From: Leptospira stimsonii
Lineage (GTDB): Bacteria > Spirochaetota > Leptospiria > Leptospirales > Leptospiraceae
Direction of reading: 5' to 3'
DNA: 64,000 nucleotides
Assembly (NCBI RefSeq): GCF_003545875.1
Contig: NZ_QHCS01000010.1
Location: 1-64,000 of the forward strand
Under the pieces are notes generated by a model. That model searched no databases and was not told where the DNA came from. It saw nothing but the letters and a program-made list of their open reading frames with translations. Every line of letters starts with the position of its first letter. Positions within the stretch are counted from its first letter, which is position 1. The position numbers were made by a program, and so were the translations under genes. Shown here one piece after another: positions 16,635 to 25,497 of the stretch.

Positions 16635-18142
16635 TTGTGCTCTACCTTGAATCTTACAGAGCGCATTTGAAACAGTGTATTCCCGCTAAACTGTATGGAT
16701 ATATTTCCAGAATCGTCGTAGTAAATAGTGATTGAACCGACGGAAGTCGAAGCAGAAAACCATTTTCCACTTCCGTCGCTTATGAAAACGATCAATGTTA
16801 GAATACTATTTCCTAACCCTGTCGCTACACTACAAAGACCCGCCGCATTCGTCGTTCCCTCAAACCAGGAGTTCTTTATGATTGTACCGACGACTGCATT
16901 TCCCGAACCTTCCTGAAAAGTCCCAACTAACGCAACATTTTGAAGAATAGTTAAGTCTTGAGTATCTGCGTATTGTTTTGCGGCTCTCGCGGAAGGTGCG
17001 ATTGAAGTTTCTGTAAAGAGAGGGTTGTCCGAAATAAAACCGGCTGTTGGGGATACGTTATTGTATGCGGGAAGTGAAAGAAAATACCAGCTACCTCTTT
17101 GAGAGGAAAACGCAAGCTCCCAATATCCGCCGTCTAAATCCAACTGCCAATCTTCGCTTTGATCTTCAATCAATTGACCGTTTCTTAAAACCGTAATCGG
17201 ATTCGAACCCGCTACATTCGAAACATCTAAAAATCCTACTACAGTATTGTCATCGGGATTCAGAGGTAAGGTGATTGAAATCCCTCCCTCGGTAACGTCG
17301 CACAAGATTCGTTCATACTTGGACGCGGTATATGCACTATTTTGGAGGGGTGAGTTTTTTAAAGATCCAAAATTAGTTTTCCATGTTCCGTCACCTGACA
17401 AAAATTTCTCTCTGTCAAGGATTTGAGGTGAAGGCACAAGTCCTTTTACTCCGTTTAGTGTCTCAGTAGCTCCGACAAATGGATCATCGATTGCAAGTGT
17501 TCCATTTTTATCAGGAAGAAAATAAGATTTCGCCGCGGTGGCAAGAGACCTGATCACACTGATGATCGAACCGTTTGAAATGACTTGAATTCCAGGATTT
17601 CCGGAATCATTTGAAAGACCAGGAAAACCATTTACCGAATTTTTTTCGGTTCTCAATTGATACTGTGGGTGATCGTCCGAAGACGCTAAACCTAATAGTT
17701 GCGAGTGCTGTTGAATCCTTGCTGTAGTTTTCAGCCATCGTCCGGGATTCGGAAGAACTATATCGTTAGGAAGGACACTTCTCGTTACATCTTGAGGATC
17801 GGGAATGGTGGCCGTTGATTCTGAATCGAATTGGTAAAATGTAAGTTCGTTTTCTACTTCTCGAATTTGTTTATCTTTACGATCGAAAGCGGGAATCGCT
17901 CTTAGGTCAGATAAGGATTGAACGGGTAAGTTCCAATTTGAGAGAACTTGTTCTTTGATCCAATGTAGATTTACGGCGTCATTTTCTGACTGCGGATTCG
18001 CAACTCGTATCGTTCCAAAATCAGAATCGTCCGGTAGTCGTATGTCCAAACCTGACGATGATCCCTTGATTTGCGGACCACCCTTTCCAATTCGTACTTG
18101 TGATCCAATTCCTCTAAGTAAGAAATCAAATACAGGATTCAT
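16631..18142 (-). CDS. Tail fibre protein, baseplate-proximal
   Basis: 503 residues. It carries typical fibre motifs: HSQLLGLASSDDHPQYQL, YFLPDKNGTLAI, GVKGLVPSPQ and KFLSGDGTWKT. The N terminus (RLPDDSDFGTIRVANPQSEN, DAVNLHWIKEQV) suggests attachment to the baseplate. It starts 1 bp from the preceding gene stop and shares a late promoter at 18538-18564. The next fibre gene overlaps it by 4 bp, so the fibre set is translationally coupled. Confidence 0.7.
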   Translation of the reverse strand: MNPVFDFLLRGIGSQVRIGKGGPQIKGSSSGLDIRLPDDSDFGTIRVANPQSENDAVNLHWIKEQVLSNWNLPVQSLSDLRAIPAFDRKDKQIREVENELTFYQFDSESTATIPDPQDVTRSVLPNDIVLPNPGRWLKTTARIQQHSQLLGLASSDDHPQYQLRTEKNSVNGFPGLSNDSGNPGIQVISNGSIISVIRSLATAAKSYFLPDKNGTLAIDDPFVGATETLNGVKGLVPSPQILDREKFLSGDGTWKTNFGSLKNSPLQNSAYTASKYERILCDVTEGGISITLPLNPDDNTVVGFLDVSNVAGSNPITVLRNGQLIEDQSEDWQLDLDGGYWELAFSSQRGSWYFLSLPAYNNVSPTAGFISDNPLFTETSIAPSARAAKQYADTQDLTILQNVALVGTFQEGSGNAVVGTIIKNSWFEGTTNAAGLCSVATGLGNSILTLIVFISDGSGKWFSASTSVGSITIYYDDSGNISIQFSGNTLFQMRSVRFKVEHK

Positions 18143-18532
18143 TTATCCCAAGTAAACTTCGACAAGGACTTGGTTCGTATCATAGGTTGTTGCGACCTGT
18201 AAAGAGGTAAGTCCTCCGGTCCAAGCCATAAAACCTTGTGGAAGCGGGTGATCCGTTGTAGATCCGTTGATACGAACAATAATAGGAGCGGGATCGTCTT
18301 TTTTTACCCCGATTGCTGTGTCATCGGCGAGATAGGTTCCAAGAATCAGTACATATTTAAACTGAATTCCCGCCGGAATCGGGATCGTTACTAAGTTGTC
18401 AGTTTGTTTAAATGCTTTTGTAAGTTTTTGGGGTTGTTGGACTTGGAACTCTTGAGCGAATTCTTCAACCTCTCTTTCGATTGCAACGCCTGTTCGATTG
18501 AATAATTGAAAAAGAAAACGGTGTATTTCCAT
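18143..18532 (-). CDS. Hypothetical fibre-operon structural protein
   Basis: 129 residues, first gene of the fibre operon. A helical N terminus (VAIEREVEEFAQEFQVQQPQ) precedes a beta-rich part (LVTIPIPAGIQFKYVLILGT, then PAPIIVRINGSTTDHPLPQG). No family recognised. It may link the tape-measure or baseplate region to the fibres. Confidence 0.5.
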   Translation of the reverse strand: MEIHRFLFQLFNRTGVAIEREVEEFAQEFQVQQPQKLTKAFKQTDNLVTIPIPAGIQFKYVLILGTYLADDTAIGVKKDDPAPIIVRINGSTTDHPLPQGFMAWTGGLTSLQVATTYDTNQVLVEVYLG

Positions 18533-18537
18533 TCCGG

Positions 18538-18564
18538 TATTTTGCGTCGGAACGAATTATCGGA
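18538..18564 (-). promoter_or_regulatory. Phage late promoter, tail fibre operon
   Basis: Minus strand TCCGAT, 14 nt, CAAAAT, then 6 nt (ACCGGA) to the ATG at 18532. Confidence 0.65.
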
Positions 18565-18575
18565 ATTTAGATTTG

Positions 18576-20282
18576 TTATTTCGATCGGACTAATAGACCG
18601 GCGGGATTTGCAAGAGTCGCAAGTTTTCCAAGACCACCCATCATGTCCCCGAGTGCACCGCTAAAATCACCTTTTGCAAGTTTTTCGATTGTTCCAACGA
18701 GGGAAGTTATTTGTCCGGAGATTACGGGAATTACGGACTTTTCAATATTTGAAACGGTCGATGCAAGACTTTTCATCGCTCCTTTGTTTTCATTGAATAA
18801 ATCAATCATCGCTTTATTCATATCATATCCGATTTGGGCGGCTTGAGCGCCTACATCTGTGGCGAAGGTTTCTTTTTTTGCATTGTCGAGGCTTAGTCCT
18901 TTGTTAAATCCCGCGTTTATATTTGAGTTATCTGACTTGATGTCGTTGTATCCGAACTTCATTCCAGCCATTTCCGAAAAACTTCCACCTTGCATTTTAT
19001 GAATAAGACCGCGCGTTGTCCCATCTATTCCACCCATTGCAGATGACATGTATTTTCCAGGATTTAATTCGGATTCTTTAATAGCCTTTATCACGTCTCC
19101 ACCGTTTGCTTTTAAGGCTTCTGCCATAGAAAGAGAACCAAATACTCCACCTCCAAATGCACCACTTATTCCTTGATCGGAAAGTTGTTCTGAAAGAGCC
19201 ATTCTTCTCGACGGATCCATTTTGATTCCGTCTGTTCTTTGCAATCCGGCTGAGAATTTAGCGTAGTCGTTTATATCTCCTGAATATCCTTTCCCTCGTA
19301 AATTTTCAGATATAGTTGTGAGTTTTGAAATATATTCGGATTGTCTTAAACCCTGAAATCCGGAAGCCGAAGCTCCTCCACGAAGAAAACCAACGTCTGC
19401 ATTTTTGGAATCTTTTCGAATTGTTTCTAACTCTTTAACTACCTCCGCTATTCCTTTCCCTTGTGAAGCGGCAAATCGCATCGTTTGGGAATCAATATTG
19501 TTTCCTTTTCCATAGATGTTTTCTCCCGTTACTCGACCTCCCATTACATTTGCTTGTGCGAGTTCTGAGTTTGCGAAGTATCCACCCCCTCCTCCAACGT
19601 AACCACCAGTTGCGCCGATCGTTGACGCTTGGCTTTGCATAGCCGCGTGATACTGTTCTCCAATTGCAGAAATTGTTTTTAGAACTCCTCCCGCAATTGC
19701 AAAAGCGGCACCCGCGATCGGAATCGCCGCTCCCATAAGTGAAAAATTATTTCCTCTAACCGATCCACCGTCGCCTCCTGAGCCTCCCCCTCCTCCGGAT
19801 CCCGGATGTCCGGAAAGACCGCCTTTATCAAAGTTTGCGTGTTGGATTTTGATCTCAGCTTTTTGAAGTTGAAGCTGTTTTGAAGAGGAGAGACCTATTC
19901 CGTTTGAATTAGATAAGGATTCGTCTTCCTCACCGTCCTTTCTCTTTTTCTTTTTTCGAAATAGTTCGCGTGCGGCTGAAATTTTCTTATCAAGAGTATT
20001 AAAGAATCCACCGCTCTGAGTTTCATCTAAATCGGAACCGTCAGCTCCGACTTTCGAAGCCATTGCACTTCCGCCCGTGTACCGGGACGCGGCCTCGAGT
20101 TTCTTTTTCTCTGAATTTTTTTCTCCGCTACCGCTAGATGATCCTTTTTTCTCTGGAACTTTCCCACGACCAGAAACGGGAATTCCTTTCTTTCCTTTTT
20201 TTGCAATCCGGTCATATTCTTTTTCTACTGACTTAAAATCAGGCGTTGCCTTGACTTTTATGTTTAAAGATTCTTCAGCCAT
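18576..20282 (-). CDS. Tail tape measure protein
   Basis: 568 residues. A basic Lys/Ser-rich N terminus leads to a Gly-rich hinge (SGGGGGSGGDGG at about 165) and a hydrophobic stretch (FSLMGAAIPIAGAAFAIAGG, about 180-200). A long helical part and a C-terminal IEKLAKGDFSGALGDMMGGL follow. This composition and the place directly after the frameshifted tail chaperones identify the tape measure, which sets tail length and helps genome passage. The start overlaps the chaperone stop by 8 bp. Confidence 0.75.
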   Translation of the reverse strand: MAEESLNIKVKATPDFKSVEKEYDRIAKKGKKGIPVSGRGKVPEKKGSSSGSGEKNSEKKKLEAASRYTGGSAMASKVGADGSDLDETQSGGFFNTLDKKISAARELFRKKKKRKDGEEDESLSNSNGIGLSSSKQLQLQKAEIKIQHANFDKGGLSGHPGSGGGGGSGGDGGSVRGNNFSLMGAAIPIAGAAFAIAGGVLKTISAIGEQYHAAMQSQASTIGATGGYVGGGGGYFANSELAQANVMGGRVTGENIYGKGNNIDSQTMRFAASQGKGIAEVVKELETIRKDSKNADVGFLRGGASASGFQGLRQSEYISKLTTISENLRGKGYSGDINDYAKFSAGLQRTDGIKMDPSRRMALSEQLSDQGISGAFGGGVFGSLSMAEALKANGGDVIKAIKESELNPGKYMSSAMGGIDGTTRGLIHKMQGGSFSEMAGMKFGYNDIKSDNSNINAGFNKGLSLDNAKKETFATDVGAQAAQIGYDMNKAMIDLFNENKGAMKSLASTVSNIEKSVIPVISGQITSLVGTIEKLAKGDFSGALGDMMGGLGKLATLANPAGLLVRSK

Positions 20283-20986
20283 AGAATTTTAATTCGTTTT
20301 CGATTCTCTCTAAAAGTTCTTTCCGTTTTAATTCTCCTTCACTCCTCAGCATGTCTTGTGAATACCCGGCCTCTGCCTCCAGGATACTTGCCATTGCCGG
20401 GCTTATATTCTCCAGGAATTCCTTCGGTTTCATTTTCTGAACTTGGCGTTTCTGAGATTTCAGTTTCGCCCTCATTAGAAGATTCGGAATGTCGAGTCTG
20501 GCCGTCGCCTCTAGGATGAATCTCTTTTGTTCGAGGAATAAATTTCCCAGATGTGTTACTCCTTTCGGGAGTATGTTCATCTGGTTCATTAGAAAGAGGT
20601 CGAGAAGATTCTCTTCGTCGTTCAGTGCGTCGAGCGTCCCGATTTTTTTTTAACTCTGATTTAAACCAGTTTTCCTTTTTCTCATATTCTTTGAAGAGTT
20701 TGATCACAAACTCTTTGTCCCGTATCTGTTCAAAGGTCTGAATGTCGGTTATAGGAAAGTCTTCCGGAATTTCTTTGATGACGTGGTTTAAGGTAGCGAT
20801 CGCGTAGATGTATCCGTAAGTCGAATTTGGAATCGATTCTAGAGATGCGCCGTTTAATCTTTTCGCAACCGCAATCTCAATATCGAGTTCTGTACTAGGG
20901 TCTGCAATATCGGCTTCGAATTTGAAAGAGTTATTTTCGTATTTGATATTTAGGACCACTCTCTTGTTTGGTTCAAGAATTCTCAT
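20275..20986 (-). CDS. Tail assembly chaperone, frameshift product (G-T-like)
   Basis: The first frame (start 20986) has a clear chaperone-like domain up to ELKK at an A9 run (20651-20643). After the run that frame becomes an Arg/Ser/Glu-rich sequence with no fold. A second frame, open from the A run to 20275, reads helical protein (IGTLDALNDEENLLDLF, then LGNLFLEQKRFILEATARLD, then MASILEAEAGYSQDML). Joining the two needs a +1 or -2 shift on the A run and gives about 236 residues. Gene order chaperone, fused chaperone, tape measure is universal in long-tailed phages, and Mu-like phages use -2. Translation of the fusion is inferred. Confidence 0.6.
20339..20986 (-). CDS. Tail assembly chaperone, unshifted product (G-like)
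   Basis: 215 residues in the zero frame. Residues 1-115 (DPSTELDIEIAVAKRLNGAS, then STYGYIYAIATLNHVIKEI) match the pattern of phage tail chaperones that coat the tape measure protein. Residues 116-215 are low-complexity, rich in Arg, Ser, Glu and Pro, and are probably a by-product of the overlapping T frame. It has a late promoter (20992-21018). Confidence 0.6.
   Translation of the reverse strand: MRILEPNKRVVLNIKYENNSFKFEADIADPSTELDIEIAVAKRLNGASLESIPNSTYGYIYAIATLNHVIKEIPEDFPITDIQTFEQIRDKEFVIKLFKEYEKKENWFKSELKKNRDARRTERRRESSRPLSNEPDEHTPERSNTSGKFIPRTKEIHPRGDGQTRHSESSNEGETEISETPSSENETEGIPGEYKPGNGKYPGGRGRVFTRHAEE
20643..20651 (-). promoter_or_regulatory. Candidate frameshift site, A9 run in the tail chaperone
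   Basis: The minus strand reads TTA AAA AAA AAT in the zero frame. Lys-tRNA on AAA can re-pair after either a +1 or a -2 slip, and both lead into the T frame. A -1 slip does not. The T frame has a stop (TAA) only at the very start of the run, so the shift must occur on the run or after it. Confidence 0.5.
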
Positions 20987-20991
20987 TCACA

Positions 20992-21018
20992 TAGCTTTTA
21001 AGTAATTTCGATATCGGA
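20992..21018 (-). promoter_or_regulatory. Phage late promoter, tail chaperone operon
   Basis: Minus strand TCCGAT, 14 nt, AAAGCT, then 6 nt to the ATG at 20986. The downstream box is weak, but A at position 2 and T at position 6 are kept. No Shine-Dalgarno precedes the start. Confidence 0.55.
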
Positions 21019-21299
21019 GAAGATGTTTCGATCGAAAATAAATGTGAAAGGATCGGCTTATGATCTAATATTAAACGAATCGAAAGTAAATTCGCTACAA
21101 GAGCCAATCAGATTATAAAACAATACGAAACGGATGAAATAACTTTCCTAAAGAAATTAATCAATTCATCAGTTATTATATAATATTATTTTTTCGCATT
21201 TGAAACAAAAATAATATGGCTACATTTTAAAGACAAATAATTTGACATTAAACGCACAAAGTCCGACTTTGGGATATATTTTTAAAATATAGGGACAGA

Positions 21300-21983
21300 A
21301 TGCGCATTTCTACTAAAACCGCTGTTTTACTTTTTACGTTATTTTTCTTTCAAATGAATTGTGGGGAATATACGGCACCCGATCCCAAGTTGCGTAAAAA
21401 AGAACTTACACAAAAATTAATTCCTCTACTCTTAGGGATTCGAAATCCGGATTCTTCAAATCAAAAATCTACTTCGAATTCAAATTCTTACGATCCAAAT
21501 GCAAAGTATCTCCCAAGTGATGAAGAGATTCATTCTACTTTGGAATTGGAAAAGAATTTAGAATCGCAAGAACTTTTAACTCCGGAAGCTCTCCAAAAGA
21601 CAACAGCCGATTTTTCTTCACTGAATAAATACGTTGTTCTTTCTCCTGCCGAGATTGATGCAGAGGCGCAAGCCTGGAAAAATGGCACTCCTCTTCCACC
21701 CAAAACACTTACACCAGCAGAACAACAAGCCCGATATGAAGCTAAGTTAAATCAAATGAATTCCTTTTATGGAAGTGCTTTGACCGAAGTTCCAAAACTT
21801 TCGACTTTACAACTCACTAATTTAAGATCAAATTCTTTCATTGGAATCTTTGCCTATTCTTATCTTCAGGATTATATTGCAGAGCTTCCGGACCAGGAAA
21901 AACAAATCATAGAAAAGAATCTGGCATGGTTAGTTTCTCTTAGAAAAGCGGCAATTGATGAAATAGCGACAAGAGGTCTTTGA
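21300..21983 (+). CDS. Lipoprotein, first gene of the cargo operon
   Basis: 227 residues with a lipoprotein signal (LFTLFFFQMNC, Cys21). The mature part is helical and charged (GTPLPPKTLTPAEQQARYEA, then EKNLAWLVSLRKAAIDEIAT). No family recognised. It begins a six-gene plus-strand operon set inside the minus-strand tail module, so it is likely host-directed cargo. TCCGAC with TAAAAT 15 nt later (about 21268-21294) is a degenerate relative of the late promoter. Confidence 0.65.
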   Translation: MRISTKTAVLLFTLFFFQMNCGEYTAPDPKLRKKELTQKLIPLLLGIRNPDSSNQKSTSNSNSYDPNAKYLPSDEEIHSTLELEKNLESQELLTPEALQKTTADFSSLNKYVVLSPAEIDAEAQAWKNGTPLPPKTLTPAEQQARYEAKLNQMNSFYGSALTEVPKLSTLQLTNLRSNSFIGIFAYSYLQDYIAELPDQEKQIIEKNLAWLVSLRKAAIDEIATRGL

Positions 21984-21984
21984 A

Positions 21985-22521
21985 ATGAGATCCCAAGTGC
22001 ACATAATAATGTCGATGTTCGTGATTATTATGTTCGCTTCTGTTTCCTGCGAAGATGAAACGGAATATAAAGATACGCCGGAAGAAAGAAGAACTAAATT
22101 ATTGGTTTACTTTTTAGACTTCACTCCCTGGAATCAAAAATCATACATTAATCCATGCAATGATTCGAGTATTTCAAATGCTGTCGCTATAAATTCCCCG
22201 CAATCCATTATTGGAAGCACGCAAAATTTTAGATTTATCACCGGAATAAACGGATTAAAATATTCAATGACTATTTCATCCGACTATCCGAGTTGTGGAG
22301 TACGTCTTGAAATAAATAATTGTAAAGATCTACGAGAATATGCTAATAACAGTATTGTAACTTGTAATCAAGGCACATTCGATCAGTTTATTTCCGGTGG
22401 TACACAAGTCTGTAATATCCCTTCCTTTAAGAATCAGTTAGTAATCATCTCAATTTATCCAAATTCAATTAATTATCCCAAAACTTCATGCAATACGATT
22501 TCATTCGAGGTCCTTCCGTGA
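21985..22521 (+). CDS. Cys-rich lipoprotein paralog 1
   Basis: 178 residues. Signal peptide with lipobox FASVSC, then a domain of about 140 residues shared with the next three genes: NSP near its start, GLKYSMTISSDYPSCG, NNSIVTCNQGTF, ISGGTQVCNIPSF, and C-N-TISFEVLP at the end. The Cys positions are conserved, so disulfides are likely outside the inner membrane. It starts 1 bp after the previous stop. No known family. A surface or periplasmic cargo role is inferred. Confidence 0.65.
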   Translation: MRSQVHIIMSMFVIIMFASVSCEDETEYKDTPEERRTKLLVYFLDFTPWNQKSYINPCNDSSISNAVAINSPQSIIGSTQNFRFITGINGLKYSMTISSDYPSCGVRLEINNCKDLREYANNSIVTCNQGTFDQFISGGTQVCNIPSFKNQLVIISIYPNSINYPKTSCNTISFEVLP

Positions 22522-23057
22522 AATTTTTGCGAATCAATAGTCCACTTTTTATTATTTCTATTTTGTTATTTCTCTTACTTTCATGCGAAGATGAACTCAG
22601 AAACATGAACTCTTCAGCAGGAAATGATTTTAAAAATATCTTTTATTTGATTGTAGCAATGAGTCCCAAAGAATTCAAACCATACTATGACCCAGATTGC
22701 GACAATATTCCTACAAATATCGCGGCAAACTCACCGGTTACGCCAACAGGTTCAGGTAGCAAATTTAAGATGACTACGGATCAAAATGGTCTAAAATATA
22801 AAATTACTCTTTCGTCAGACTATCCAAACTGCGGGGCTGCACTTGTAATAAAAAATTGTCGAAAACCGAATATATATGCAACGGATCTTTCGGTATTCTG
22901 CGATCATGGAACTTATACAAATTCAATTTCAGGCGGCACGCAAATATGCGCGATACCGAGCTTCTTCGATCAAGTTGTATTAATTTCATTAGAAAGAATT
23001 ACTAAAACTTATCCTTCTTCTCCTTGCAATACAATCCAATTTGAGGTTTTACCATGA
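22518..23057 (+). CDS. Cys-rich lipoprotein paralog 2
   Basis: 179 residues from the GTG at 22518, which overlaps the upstream TGA. An earlier in-frame ATG at 22488 would lie inside the previous gene and before the signal peptide. The lipobox is FLLLSC. The shared domain is intact (GLKYKITLSSDYPNCG, ISGGTQICAIPSF, TIQFEVLP). Overlap with the neighbours indicates translational coupling. Confidence 0.65.
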   Translation: MKFLRINSPLFIISILLFLLLSCEDELRNMNSSAGNDFKNIFYLIVAMSPKEFKPYYDPDCDNIPTNIAANSPVTPTGSGSKFKMTTDQNGLKYKITLSSDYPNCGAALVIKNCRKPNIYATDLSVFCDHGTYTNSISGGTQICAIPSFFDQVVLISLERITKTYPSSPCNTIQFEVLP

Positions 23058-23578
23058 AAATAATTTCTAATTCAACGATGTGGATTTTAATTCCATTTCT
23101 AATACTACAGAGTTTGTCCTGCGATGACAAACATCATATACCAAAAGGACAAAATGAATTAGCCTACTTTCTTGCAACATATGCACCGCAACCTTATGAT
23201 ATAGCTTGCCAAAATTCAAGTTTTTCGATTCCTTTATCGCTTAATAGCCCAATTTCGATAACTAATACTTTACAACCTAATACATATAGACTTACAACTG
23301 GTCCAAGTGGACTAAAATATTCCTTTACCCTTTCTGCCGATTACCCTGCCTGCGGAGTAACTCTTCAAATAAGAAATTGCGCAAGACCAAATATACTAGC
23401 GAGCAATTCTATTGTTTCATGTAATCAAGGAACGTATTCGAATTACGTTTCAGGTGGCTCTCAAATTTGTACGATTCCATCTTTTGCAAATCAACTGGTA
23501 TTAATTCTAATTCAGCCAAATTCAGATCAATATCCAAATACACCTTGTGCGACCATCACTTTCGAGGCTCTAATATGA
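23054..23578 (+). CDS. Cys-rich lipoprotein paralog 3
   Basis: 174 residues, ATGA overlap with the previous gene. The lipobox is LQSLSC. The N-terminal mature part (KGQNELAYFLATYAPQPYD) is nearly the same as in paralog 4, so the two are the most recent duplicates. The shared core is GLKYSFTLSADYPACG, VSGGSQICTIPSF and TITFEALI. Confidence 0.65.
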   Translation: MKIISNSTMWILIPFLILQSLSCDDKHHIPKGQNELAYFLATYAPQPYDIACQNSSFSIPLSLNSPISITNTLQPNTYRLTTGPSGLKYSFTLSADYPACGVTLQIRNCARPNILASNSIVSCNQGTYSNYVSGGSQICTIPSFANQLVLILIQPNSDQYPNTPCATITFEALI

Positions 23579-24090
23579 AGAAATATTATATCTGTTGTTT
23601 GTTAATTTTAATGTCATTATATTCATTTTCCTGCGATGATTGGAATGGTGAACACGTAAAAAAAGGGCAAAATGAATTGGCTTATTTTATTGCTACATAC
23701 GCACCGCAACCGTATGATTCGTCTTGTGATCTGAACTCAATGTCGACTCCTTTGTCGGTTAATTCACCTGTTACAACGGGAAGCTTCGATCACAAATATA
23801 AAGTCACCACTGGTCAAAGTGGTTTAAAATATTCATTCACCACTTCAGCAGATTATCCGACTTGTGGGGCGGAATTAGTAATTTATAATTGTGTCCGACC
23901 AAATATTTATGCAACTAATTCTTTGGTAACTTGCGATCAAGGTAGCTATACAAATCATATTTCAGCGGGTACCCAGATTTGTACAATTCCCTCATTTTCA
24001 AATACGAAAGTATTAATATTGATAAACGATAAAACAAATCAATTCCCTTCAACGCCCTGTGCAAATATTTCTTTTACGGTACTTCCATGA
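23575..24090 (+). CDS. Cys-rich lipoprotein paralog 4
   Basis: 171 residues from the ATG at 23575, which overlaps the upstream TGA. The frame is open from 23467, but that part lies inside the previous gene. The lipobox is LYSFSC. The core is GLKYSFTTSADYPTCG, ISAGTQICTIPSF and NISFTVLP. It shares its linker with paralog 3 and differs mainly at exposed positions between the Cys residues. Confidence 0.65.
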   Translation: MKKYYICCLLILMSLYSFSCDDWNGEHVKKGQNELAYFIATYAPQPYDSSCDLNSMSTPLSVNSPVTTGSFDHKYKVTTGQSGLKYSFTTSADYPTCGAELVIYNCVRPNIYATNSLVTCDQGSYTNHISAGTQICTIPSFSNTKVLILINDKTNQFPSTPCANISFTVLP

Positions 24091-25454
24091 GCAAAAAATA
24101 TACATTAATTTTACTTTTCATTTCTACTTTGCTTCAAGCCCAGCCTTTTTCGGGGATACCTAGTACAACTGGCGATGGAGCATGCAATACGAAGGATCAA
24201 TATTCCGCACCTTCGCAGAATTCTCCTGACCCATCTAACCCTCTTTATTATTCCAAGACTACAGTTACATTCTATGGTGATAGCCGGATAGATTACGCGA
24301 ACGCGTTCCCACAGGGTTACAACGTATCCTATTATTTACCTATTATATCTAGTGGAAAATATCCCGGTAAATTATTCTCGCCGGGTTTGTTCTACGGAGT
24401 TTCAAGTTTAGATTTTTACCTAGGGACGGATTCTTCCTGGAACATTCAAAACTTTGGACACGGCGGTGATAATTCAGATGCAATGTTAGGGCAAATCACT
24501 ACATGCCTCACTAACAAACCGAATTACTTCATAGCTCCCAATGTAGCTTTTGAAATCGGCGGTAACGATTATCTACAAAATTTACTAATGCTAATATATA
24601 TGCCCTGGCATTCGCAAGAGTATGTAAATCGAGCTTTGAACAATATTGAAAGGGCGATTACGAAGCTTTATAAAGTTAGAAAGAATGTTTTAATTATTGG
24701 AAATTACCCGGCCGTTGCATGGTCTGCTCAAAGAGGATTACCAAATGATGATACCTTCGCATTCAAAACAGTAAATTATAAATACCAAGCAATTATGCAG
24801 GGATTCTCAATTTCGAATTTCGAGTCTTTTAAAAAGACGCTTCCCGAATTAAAACCTATCTTGAGCGATGCTTTGATTGCCTACGGAAGCTATGAAGCCA
24901 TCTTAGGAGATTTATTGAATGGCGCCGTGATTACAGGAGCAGGCTATATTCTAAATCCAAAGCAAGGAGATTACTGTTTTGGTTCAAAAATTCCAGCCCA
25001 TGGACAGATACCTGCCTACTTTTGTTGGATAACTGGCAACTTCAGTTCTCTCGGGACCTTGCCCTCTTTTCTAATGGGTATCCAAGAAAGTGCTTATCCT
25101 GAAATCCAGGAGAGAAGGAAACCTTACTTCCAAGCACAAGGATTGACATTAGATTACCTGCGAATTTGGGAAGCATTTGTCAATCCAGCTACTTTAGAAC
25201 CTTGGGTTGTAAACGATGCACTCATGGGAGATATAGTTCATCCAAATGCTATTGGATTTACGGTTTGGGGATATCACGTTTCCTCAAAAATTAAGAGCTT
25301 AGGTTGGCATCTTCCTAAAACTCCGCCAGTGACTCCTCCTCCACCACCTCCGACTGATAACGGTGGAGAGAATACTGGAAGAATAGAGCCGGGACCTATT
25401 TCAGATTGGGATTTGATATTGCTTTGTTTCTTGTTTGGAATTTGCCATTTGTGA
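24087..25454 (+). CDS. Secreted SGNH-type hydrolase
   Basis: 455 residues with a signal peptide (LILLFISTLLQAQ). SGNH blocks are visible: FYGDSRID (Ser block), GGD with HGGDN (Gly block), FEIGGNDYL (Asn block) and DIVHPNAIGF (Asp-x-x-His block). These enzymes are esterases or acyl-transfer hydrolases on lipids or polysaccharide acetyl groups. A Pro-rich linker (TPPPPPPT-like) and a C-terminal hydrophobic segment (DLILLCFLFGICHL) suggest membrane anchoring. It ends the cargo operon and overlaps the last lipoprotein by 4 bp. Substrate unknown, and envelope modification is inferred. Confidence 0.7.
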   Translation: MSKKYTLILLFISTLLQAQPFSGIPSTTGDGACNTKDQYSAPSQNSPDPSNPLYYSKTTVTFYGDSRIDYANAFPQGYNVSYYLPIISSGKYPGKLFSPGLFYGVSSLDFYLGTDSSWNIQNFGHGGDNSDAMLGQITTCLTNKPNYFIAPNVAFEIGGNDYLQNLLMLIYMPWHSQEYVNRALNNIERAITKLYKVRKNVLIIGNYPAVAWSAQRGLPNDDTFAFKTVNYKYQAIMQGFSISNFESFKKTLPELKPILSDALIAYGSYEAILGDLLNGAVITGAGYILNPKQGDYCFGSKIPAHGQIPAYFCWITGNFSSLGTLPSFLMGIQESAYPEIQERRKPYFQAQGLTLDYLRIWEAFVNPATLEPWVVNDALMGDIVHPNAIGFTVWGYHVSSKIKSLGWHLPKTPPVTPPPPPPTDNGGENTGRIEPGPISDWDLILLCFLFGICHL

Positions 25455-25497
25455 AGATTTCTTTTGAACAAAGCAACAATAGGGCATTCCAATTCTT

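Noticed and set aside
20339..20640. Low-complexity tail of the zero-frame chaperone as a real domain
   Set aside because: It appears only where the helical T frame overlaps and has the composition of an out-of-frame reading.
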